The position numbers and the translations under genes are program-made. The notes beneath the pieces were generated by a model. It ran no database searches. It saw nothing but the letters and a program-made list of their open reading frames with translations, and was not told the origin of the DNA. A DNA stretch of 18,110 nt. It comes from an uncultured Clostridia bacterium (GTDB lineage Bacteria; Bacillota; Clostridia; Christensenellales; Borkfalkiaceae). Positions 7,048-13,666 of the stretch are shown here, in pieces; positions within the stretch are counted from its first letter, which is position 1; each line of letters starts with the position of its first letter. Location: positions 1 through 18,110 of the forward strand of contig CALDMH010000141.1 of NCBI GenBank assembly GCA_937915565.1, in the 5' to 3' direction.

Positions 7048-7791
7048 ATGAAAAAGTTTAAAAAACTTATCCCTGCGCTTTGTATGTTGCTTGTTAGCGC
7101 CGTAATGCTTGGTTCAACGACCTTCGCTTGGTTCTCTATGAACAACACCGTTACCGCTACGGGTATGCAAATTACTGCCGATACCGATAATACTTATCTT
7201 TTGATTGGTGGTAGTACCGAAGATTTAAATGCAATTCGCGCTAAAACGGGTGCTGCGGCTAAAACGACTGCTATAACTGTTACATCTGAACAATCAGTTG
7301 TTAAACCTTCTGCTCACGAAACTTTGTCAAGTTCAGCAACTCCTGACAAAGCGTCTTCGTGGTATACCGGTTCCGGAACTTCGCACGATAGTACGGGATA
7401 TGTTTTAGATAATTCGACAAAAACATTTTTAACTGATGGTGATTTTTCTAAATACGTTATCAAAAGAACTGTCCGTTTAGCAGTAGCTGATGGTTCAAAA
7501 GCAACCGGTGAAGTAAAAGTATCTCTTGAAAGTTATGTAAAAGTTGGTAATGGAGAAAAGAATCAGCCCGTTACGGTTCTCATTGTATGTGGAACAAATT
7601 ATGTTGAATATAAAAACAATGTTTTAGTTGGAGCTTCGAACAAAATCGTTGATTCTGTTCCGACTGACAATTATGTTGAAGTTGATATTTATGTTTACTA
7701 CGACGGAAATAACTCTGAGGTGTATTCTAACAATGCCGCAAATCTTTCCGGAGCTTCGTTTGGTTTGAAATTTGTAGCGGAATACGCTTAA
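7048..7791 (+). CDS. Secreted SipW-dependent-type surface protein (TasA/camelysin-like)
   Basis: 247 residues. A basic start (MKKFKKL), a hydrophobic core (9-22) and then the hallmark STTFAWFSMNNTVTATGM (23-40) mark the signal peptide and first strand of proteins processed by SipW-type signal peptidases; cleavage probably falls near the TTFA segment. The mature part is Thr/Ser/Val-rich with no Cys pairs, no sortase motif and no second membrane segment. It alternates strands such as VKVSLESYVKV and VEVDIYVYYDG, as in fibre-forming beta-sandwich proteins. The SipW-like peptidase gene follows directly. Base use differs from its neighbours: many T-ending codons (GGT, GCT, ACT) and about 30 CpG in 7201-7790, roughly 3 per 60 bases against about 7 in sampled stretches of the next gene. 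This could reflect high expression or a different origin. Confidence 0.78.
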   Translation: MKKFKKLIPALCMLLVSAVMLGSTTFAWFSMNNTVTATGMQITADTDNTYLLIGGSTEDLNAIRAKTGAAAKTTAITVTSEQSVVKPSAHETLSSSATPDKASSWYTGSGTSHDSTGYVLDNSTKTFLTDGDFSKYVIKRTVRLAVADGSKATGEVKVSLESYVKVGNGEKNQPVTVLIVCGTNYVEYKNNVLVGASNKIVDSVPTDNYVEVDIYVYYDGNNSEVYSNNAANLSGASFGLKFVAEYA

Positions 7792-7810
7792 TTGTAAATT
7801 TTTAAATCTT

Positions 7811-7836
7811 CTTTCGGCGGGGAAACCCGCCGAGAG
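7811..7836 (+). promoter_or_regulatory. GC-rich tetraloop hairpin between the secreted protein and its peptidase gene
   Basis: CTTTCGGCGGG (7811-7821) pairs with CCCGCCGAGAG (7826-7836) across a GAAA tetraloop, with one T-G pair. There is no T run directly after it; the nearest runs are about 20 bases later (7857-7863). It is a poor terminator, better placed as a partial terminator or a 3' end stabiliser giving more secreted protein than peptidase. Confidence 0.6.
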
Positions 7837-7950
7837 AATACGTTATTACTTAAAATATTTTTTTAATAAAGAAACATAACAATAAAGGATAAAGGGCGAT
7901 GCACCGCGCCGCGTAGTTCTTTTTTAATTCCGATAAAGAGGAATGTGGGA

Positions 7951-8730
7951 ATGGAAAACCAAGAGAAAAAATCTAAAACAAAAAAAATAATCGATATAGT
8001 GGTGAACGTCGTTTTATGGCTGTTTGTCATTTTTTCGATTTTTATCACTGTGGTAGCCGTATCCGTCGATAAAGACGACGAAAATGTGCCTATTGTCGGC
8101 GGAAAATGCTATCTCACCGTTTTAACGTCCTCAATGGACGCTAAAAAACCCGATTACTTCCCCGAAGGGAAACCGAGCGGATTTAAAGCCGGTGATATAA
8201 TCGTCGCCAAATATATCGGCAAGGACGCCGAAGCAAAAACGAAACTCGACATAGGCGACGTTATTTCCCTTAAGTTCGACGTGAATAACGACGGGCGAAT
8301 CGATAAGGGCGAACTTAACACCCACCGTATCGTGGATTTTGAGAAAAACGAATCCGGTGAAGTGACAGGTTATATCACCAGAGGCGACAACAGAGTAACC
8401 AACGACGAAACCCCCGTTTATTTCAACGACGTAGTTGCCGTTTACAACGGGAAAAAGATTGTCGGAATCGGTTACGTTCTGGACTTTTTGAGAAGCAGGC
8501 TCGGTTTTGCGCTTTGCATAATTTTGCCGTTATTCCTGTTCTTCGGCTATGAGTTGTTTATATTCATAAAAACGCTTCTTGCCGTTAAAAACGAGGGTAA
8601 AAAGGTTATCACCGCCGAGGATGAAGAACTTATCAAGCAACGCGCCGTTGAAGAATATTTAAGGCGTCAGCAAGAGGCCGCTAATCAAACGAGCGCAACG
8701 GAAGATATTTCTTCTAAAACGGAAGAATAA
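7951..8730 (+). CDS. sipW: SipW-like (ER-type, S26B) signal peptidase I with EF-hand-like loop
   Basis: 259 residues. One N-terminal helix (about 14-38), an extracytoplasmic catalytic domain, a second helix (about 166-190) and a charged cytoplasmic tail ending near SKTEE. The catalytic Ser is in LTSSMD (S61). The general base is His rather than Lys: H125 in NTHRIV, typical of ER/SipW-type enzymes. Asp residues follow in TRGDNRVTND (D146, D152). Just before the His, residues 110-121 read DVNNDGRIDKGE, a complete EF-hand loop pattern (D1, N3, D5, G6, I8, D9, E12). It should mature the secreted protein encoded just upstream and perhaps the 5934 product. I prefer ATG 7951, 8 bases after AGAGGA, over GTG 7945, which is too close to it. 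Confidence 0.88.
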   Translation: MENQEKKSKTKKIIDIVVNVVLWLFVIFSIFITVVAVSVDKDDENVPIVGGKCYLTVLTSSMDAKKPDYFPEGKPSGFKAGDIIVAKYIGKDAEAKTKLDIGDVISLKFDVNNDGRIDKGELNTHRIVDFEKNESGEVTGYITRGDNRVTNDETPVYFNDVVAVYNGKKIVGIGYVLDFLRSRLGFALCIILPLFLFFGYELFIFIKTLLAVKNEGKKVITAEDEELIKQRAVEEYLRRQQEAANQTSATEDISSKTEE

Positions 8731-8766
8731 GTCTACCGTTTTAAAATTTAACTATGAAATTTCGCT

Positions 8767-8792
8767 ATGCGGCGTTAAATCTTACGCCGTAT
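8767..8792 (+). promoter_or_regulatory. Weak hairpin between the peptidase and ATPase genes
   Basis: ATGCGGCGT (8767-8775) pairs with ACGCCGTAT (8784-8792), with one G-T pair. TTTATTATA follows rather than a clean T run, so termination would be partial at best. The gap 8731-8858 is otherwise AT-rich, with no clear promoter. Confidence 0.4.
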
Positions 8793-8858
8793 GGTTTATT
8801 ATACCCCTTTATATGAATAGCGATTGTATTATATAAACGGGAAAGGTAATTTTTCGAT

Positions 8859-10427
8859 ATGGGCAATTTTTTATACGGCTTTTTGAGCTGGTTTAAAAGT
8901 TTTTTCGGCAATATGCTGGACGGGATATGGACGGTTCTGAAAGGAATTTTTTACGGAATCGTTCAGGTTTTCAATTTCCCGTATTATATTAAACTATGGT
9001 CGGACGAAAGCTCGAATTTCGGCGTTTTGGACTGGATTTTATCGATTATTTCGTTTATCATAGTCGTTGCCGTGTGGGTTGCGATAATTTTCCTTATCGT
9101 GCTTGCAATCAAAAAGAGAATAAGATATAAAAAAGCGCTTTTAAGCAACGAGGACCTTCTCGAAGAAATTACAGATTTACACAGGGAAGTGACGAGGCTT
9201 AACGGCGAAAAAGACAGGGTTATTCAACTTAAAGTAACCCAGGCCGGTCTTTCTTACGAGCAAATGAAAAAAATGCTTCAAGAAGAAATGATGCTTGCCG
9301 CGTCGGAAGCGGACGGAAATTCGGGCAATATTCAAAAAGCCGAACAGGATTGTCGTTTTCAACGCCTTGCCGCCGTCGACCAGAAGTACGTTTATTTCCA
9401 GCCGCCGGAATACGATAACGACGTTACGCTTTCCGCTCTTTGCGAGGATTTGAGAAACTTCGCTTGCTCCAATAACGGTTTATATTACGATATAAGAACG
9501 ATTCGTTTAACGCTCGCGGGCCTTGCTTCCACAAAGCTTATTATTTTGCAAGGTATCTCCGGTACGGGTAAAACATCGCTCCCGTACGTTATGGGAAAGT
9601 TTTTCAAAAACGACGCGACCATAGCTTCCGTTCAGCCGAGTTGGAGAGACCGTAACGAATTATTCGGTTATTTCAACGAATTCACTAAAAAATTCAACGA
9701 AACCGAAGTTTTAAGAAGAATTTACGAGTCGTCTTATAACGACGACCTTAACATTATCATTCTCGACGAAATGAACATCGCGAGAGTTGAATATTACTTT
9801 GCCGAAATGCTTTCCATTCTCGAAATGCCAAACCCGAAAGAATGGAAAATCGAGCTCGTTCCTTCGTCTTGGGATAACGACCCGACTAAACTTGTCGGGG
9901 GTAACCTTACCATTCCGCAAAACGTCTGGTATATCGGAACGATAAACAACGACGATTCTACGTTTTCCGTTTCCGACAAGGTTTACGACCGTGCCTTCGT
10001 CGTTAATCTCGACAGCAAAGGCGTTCCTTTCGACGCGCCTAAAACCGAAGCGAAAAGAGTTGCTTTTTCCACGGTTGAAGCGTTATATGCGGACGCTATC
10101 GCAAAAAATCCCGTCAGCGAAGAGATTCTCGAAAAGATTGCCAAACTCGACAATTACGTTATTGAGAAATTCAGAGTGGCTTTCGGTAACCGTATTATGA
10201 AACAACTTAAAAGTTTCGTTCCCGTTTACGTCGCTTGCGGCGGAAACGAAACGGAAGGCGTGGATTACATTCTCGCAACGAAAGTTTTCCGTAAATTTGA
10301 AAGCTTGAATCTTTCGCTTATCAGAGACGAAATTCGTCCGCTTATTTCTTATATGGACGGATTGTTCGGTAAGGGAGCTATGAAAGAGAGTATTTCTTAT
10401 TTGCAAATGCTTCAAAAAATGTATTAA
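8859..10427 (+). CDS. Membrane-anchored McrB-like AAA+ ATPase
   Basis: 522 residues. The N-terminus holds an aromatic, amphipathic stretch (1-45), a strong transmembrane helix (about 60-84), a basic boundary KKRIRYKK and a short coiled-coil (about 95-125). The AAA+ domain spans about 205-390. Walker A is GISGTGKTS (232-240), Walker B is NIIILDEMN (298-306), a sensor/McrB-type signature reads GTINNDDST (360-368), and an Arg-finger-like DRAF sits at 377-380. The order and wording of these motifs match the McrB branch of AAA+ NTPases. The DNA-binding N-terminal domain of restriction McrB is absent and replaced by the membrane anchor, so the motor probably works at the cytoplasmic face of the membrane. 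The next gene encodes its likely McrC-like partner. AAAGG lies 12 bases upstream of the ATG. Confidence 0.85.
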   Translation: MGNFLYGFLSWFKSFFGNMLDGIWTVLKGIFYGIVQVFNFPYYIKLWSDESSNFGVLDWILSIISFIIVVAVWVAIIFLIVLAIKKRIRYKKALLSNEDLLEEITDLHREVTRLNGEKDRVIQLKVTQAGLSYEQMKKMLQEEMMLAASEADGNSGNIQKAEQDCRFQRLAAVDQKYVYFQPPEYDNDVTLSALCEDLRNFACSNNGLYYDIRTIRLTLAGLASTKLIILQGISGTGKTSLPYVMGKFFKNDATIASVQPSWRDRNELFGYFNEFTKKFNETEVLRRIYESSYNDDLNIIILDEMNIARVEYYFAEMLSILEMPNPKEWKIELVPSSWDNDPTKLVGGNLTIPQNVWYIGTINNDDSTFSVSDKVYDRAFVVNLDSKGVPFDAPKTEAKRVAFSTVEALYADAIAKNPVSEEILEKIAKLDNYVIEKFRVAFGNRIMKQLKSFVPVYVACGGNETEGVDYILATKVFRKFESLNLSLIRDEIRPLISYMDGLFGKGAMKESISYLQMLQKMY

Positions 10428-10508
10428 AAACTTTTCGATTGAGCGTATCGGCAGAAAGTTTAGCGAAATTCGCAAACGCAACCGATATTCGGAAAAAGAG
10501 GTTGAAAA

Positions 10509-13055
10509 ATGAATAACGAAAAGGATTTTAAAAACGTCAACGCGGCGGAGGCTATGTCTTCGGCCGCTTTTTCCGATTGGACTCAAAAACTTTGTTTCGA
10601 CCGTTCTTTTTCCGCAAAACTCATTCTTGCCGACGCAAAGGTGAAGGAATTTTACGCTGAAATCGCAACGGAAATATTGAAATACGAAAGAATAAAGACG
10701 AAAACAGGCTGGTCGGGAGTATCGTTTTCTTTCGGAAAAAACCGTTTCGCTTTTATTGCGATTACGGGGAAAACTCTTTGTTTATATCTCGCGCGCAACC
10801 CCGAAGACAGTGCGGAGGGGAGATATAAGGCAAAAAACGTCGCTTCGATTAAAAAACGCGAAAAAACCCCGTCGTTATTTAAAATCAAAAGCGACGGCGC
10901 AAAGCGACATATAATAAAACTTATCGACGAAACGGCTTTAAGTTTCGGTTTAAAAATCAGAACCGCGCCGTTTTCACCCGTAAATCCTTTAAATTTCAAA
11001 ACGGATACGTTCAATAATCTCGTCACCCGCGGGCTTATCAGAATTATCCGTAAAAATCATATAAAAAAACCGAGCGAAACGGAGTTTCTCGACGGATTTT
11101 CCGCGCAGGAAAAACCCGACCTCGATTTTGCTTTTTCGCCCGAAAAACTCGGCGTTTATGCGGACACGCTTAAATCGACGGACGACCTTATTTCCCGCCA
11201 CGGAATTTATAACGATATTTTAACGTCTTTATCCGAAGGGAACGGAAAAATCAAACTTTCCGAAAAATATTTATTGCGTTCGGTTGACGAAATTTGGGTT
11301 AAAGCCGTTGAGGATTGCGTTAATTCTCTCGACGAGTTAATCCGTAAGCCGAACAGATATATTGCCGAAACCGAAGAAGTTTTGCCGATAGAGCTTACCA
11401 AAAAGATTTCGGGAAGGTCGATAACGCACCTTTGCCGCCACACGGATTATATCACGACCGATAAGGATAACGAAGTTAAGCCGATGAAAATGCTTAACGT
11501 TTTCCGTGAAGATTCGCTTTTAACTTATGAAAATAAATTTCTCAACACGCTAATCAATCGCCTTTATACGTTCGTTTCAAAGCGTTATAAAATCGCTCGC
11601 GATTTCGGCGTCGACGAAAAACTTCAATCGATGGAATTTGAAAACGATTTTACGAGCGGAGAAGCGAAAGGAAAAATCAAAATCAGCGTGGAACTGTCCG
11701 AACGCAATCTCGGCGCGGACGTTAAAAACACCTTCTTTTCAAGCGGACTTTGGAAAAGAGTGGAAAGGCTGAACGATATAGTCACGGCGTATTTCAATTC
11801 GAGCTTCGTTAAATCGATGGAGAGGAATTTCGTTCGCCCGCCGATAATGCGTACGAACGCTATCGTTAAAAACAAATATTTCCGCGAATGTCTTGCGCTT
11901 TGGGAATTTATCGAAAGTTACGAGGACGCAGGCTACGGCGTTACCGTTGACGAAACCGTGAAGGAAGCGAGTGAGGAGTACGTTAAACAAATCTACGCTT
12001 CCGCGGCTATGCAATATCTCGTTTTCAGACGAAATATAAAACAGGAATCGTTTGACGATGAAAATTACGCGTCCGTCGTCCGCCCGCGTTATAACGTTGA
12101 AAAATTAAGAAACGAAAGCCTTTACGACGAGGACTTCAACGACGAATTCGACGATGAAACAACCGTTGACGACCAAATCGAAACCGCTTTGAGAGTCGCT
12201 TTAATCGCCGACGAAATTATGCCGGAGGACACTTTGTCGGGCAGAGGTCTCGCGAAAAAATATATCAAAACGTTTATGGCGAAACTCTGTCTTTCGAGCG
12301 ATGAGCTTAAAGAGCGTTTCGTTATGGTCTCCAACGAACTTTTAAAATACGATAAGGTCAAAATGCGTGTCAGTCGCAGGTTCGTTTCTTTCAATCGCGG
12401 CAGGCAAATCGTGGCGAGAATGAACGTCGTCGGGAAAACACTCAAACTTTATCTGCCTCTTAATATTTCGGACGTTGCGGAAAAATATCGTGCAATCGAC
12501 GTTTCCGATAAAAAGAGATATATCGATACGCCCGTTTGCGTTAAAATAAGAAGCAACAGGGGCGCAAGATACGCTGTGGAACTTATCGAGCAGATTGCGG
12601 AAAGCAGGGCGTTCCCGCTTGCAAAGAAGCCGCGCGTACTCTATGCCGAAGATTATCCGATTGAAACTATGGAAGATATGATTCTTAAAGGAACTATCAT
12701 CACCGTATGGAGAAAATCGGGCGAAAATCCGTTTGCCAAAAACGTTCCGAACGCCGCTTTCGGCTCTTCAAAAAATACGAAAAACGCCGAACTTGCAAAA
12801 ACGGCGGAAACGTTATCCGTATCCGAACCCGAACAGCCTGCCGAGGATATTAAAATCGACGAAGCGGCAATCACCGTAAACGAATCGCCGATTGATTTTA
12901 AGGAAAAAATTGCCGACGCAATCGACGAAATGATTCGCCCCGAAAGCGATTATTCCAAGCCTACGGAATACGGTATAGACGACACCTCCGGGTTTATGAA
13001 AGACGAAGAAGAGAGAAAAAACGTTTCTTCCGACTCGGAGTCGGATAAAAAATGA
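10509..13055 (+). CDS. DUF2357/McrC-like partner protein with duplicated flanking domain, no visible nuclease
   Basis: 848 residues, predicted soluble. The centre (about 255-400) reads like a DUF2357/McrC N-terminal region: ISGRSITHLCRHTDYI, then PMKMLNVFRE and TYENKFLNTLINRLY (339-353). The partner of McrB-type ATPases normally carries this region, which activates the motor. Two copies of one unknown domain flank it, at about 35-145 and 590-697. Shared landmarks are SxxLKYxKxK, VGKTLxLYLxxN/TGKTLCLYLARN, xKYRA/RYKA and VKIRSxRGAR/FKIKSDGAKR. I find no PD-(D/E)xK nuclease pattern after DUF2357. Residues 730-848 are a low-complexity acidic tail. AGAGG sits 7 bases before the ATG. The stop overlaps the next start (ATGA). 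The family assignment is by motif memory and less certain than the ATPase. Confidence 0.6.
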   Translation: MNNEKDFKNVNAAEAMSSAAFSDWTQKLCFDRSFSAKLILADAKVKEFYAEIATEILKYERIKTKTGWSGVSFSFGKNRFAFIAITGKTLCLYLARNPEDSAEGRYKAKNVASIKKREKTPSLFKIKSDGAKRHIIKLIDETALSFGLKIRTAPFSPVNPLNFKTDTFNNLVTRGLIRIIRKNHIKKPSETEFLDGFSAQEKPDLDFAFSPEKLGVYADTLKSTDDLISRHGIYNDILTSLSEGNGKIKLSEKYLLRSVDEIWVKAVEDCVNSLDELIRKPNRYIAETEEVLPIELTKKISGRSITHLCRHTDYITTDKDNEVKPMKMLNVFREDSLLTYENKFLNTLINRLYTFVSKRYKIARDFGVDEKLQSMEFENDFTSGEAKGKIKISVELSERNLGADVKNTFFSSGLWKRVERLNDIVTAYFNSSFVKSMERNFVRPPIMRTNAIVKNKYFRECLALWEFIESYEDAGYGVTVDETVKEASEEYVKQIYASAAMQYLVFRRNIKQESFDDENYASVVRPRYNVEKLRNESLYDEDFNDEFDDETTVDDQIETALRVALIADEIMPEDTLSGRGLAKKYIKTFMAKLCLSSDELKERFVMVSNELLKYDKVKMRVSRRFVSFNRGRQIVARMNVVGKTLKLYLPLNISDVAEKYRAIDVSDKKRYIDTPVCVKIRSNRGARYAVELIEQIAESRAFPLAKKPRVLYAEDYPIETMEDMILKGTIITVWRKSGENPFAKNVPNAAFGSSKNTKNAELAKTAETLSVSEPEQPAEDIKIDEAAITVNESPIDFKEKIADAIDEMIRPESDYSKPTEYGIDDTSGFMKDEEERKNVSSDSESDKK

Positions 13056-13666
13056 AAATCGCTAAAAAAATATTAAAAATAGCCGTTTTGGCGATAATCC
13101 TCTTTCTCGTAGCGACTTACGTCGTCGTCAGCGTTCTTAACAAAAAAAGCAATCGGCCGACGTTTGTTTTCGGCAAAGCTCTTTTGTGGGTGGAAACGGG
13201 AAGTATGGAGCCGCAAATTGAGGCGAAAAGTTATATTTTAGTCAAAAAATCGGACGGTAAAAACCTGAAAGTCGGCGACGTTATAGTTTTCGTTTGCAAA
13301 GACAGCGACCCGCAGATAAACGGCAGACTTATCACTCACAGAATTCACGCGATAGACGAAAACGGCTATATAACCAAGGGCGACGCTTCGGGTATGACCG
13401 ACAGGTGGGGCGCGGTTTGCGAGGAGGACGTTGTGGCAACTTACAGCCGTTCGCTTCCTTTTATGACGTTTTTCGGCAGAATATTTTCGTCCGAAGCCGG
13501 GCTGATTCTTATTTTCGTTATATTTATCGGCTCGTGTGCGCTGATATATTTCCCGGATATGATAAACGCTCTCCGCGACGAGGAAAAAATTAAAACCGAA
13601 AAAGAAAAAGAGATTGAAAAACGCATAGAAGAAGAGGTAAAAAAATTACAGGAGGGAGATAAATAA
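13052..13666 (+). CDS. Second ER-type (S26B) signal peptidase I
   Basis: 204 residues. Two membrane helices (about 8-28 and 146-168) bracket the catalytic domain. Motifs: ETGSMEP (S51 nucleophile), LITHRI (H96 general base), and KGDASGMTD (D111, D117). His instead of Lys puts it with the archaeal/ER/SipW type rather than the usual bacterial housekeeping enzymes. It lacks the EF-hand-like insert of the first peptidase: the segment before its His is KDSDPQINGRL. The cytoplasmic tail (about 175-204) is a highly charged Lys/Glu helix, like that of the first enzyme. It starts inside the stop of the DUF2357-like gene (ATGA) and its own stop overlaps the next start (TAATG), so all three genes are translationally coupled. 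Its substrate is unknown; the 5934 or 7048 products are candidates. Confidence 0.87.
   Translation: MKIAKKILKIAVLAIILFLVATYVVVSVLNKKSNRPTFVFGKALLWVETGSMEPQIEAKSYILVKKSDGKNLKVGDVIVFVCKDSDPQINGRLITHRIHAIDENGYITKGDASGMTDRWGAVCEEDVVATYSRSLPFMTFFGRIFSSEAGLILIFVIFIGSCALIYFPDMINALRDEEKIKTEKEKEIEKRIEEEVKKLQEGDK

Noticed and set aside
10083..10586. 167-residue minus-strand ORF across the ATPase/DUF2357 junction
   Set aside because: It is antisense to two supported genes and shows no domain pattern.
8859..13055. Standard McrBC restriction system
   Set aside because: The ATPase has a membrane anchor in place of a DNA-binding domain, no nuclease motif is visible in the partner, and the neighbours are secretion and c-di-GMP genes, not defence genes.
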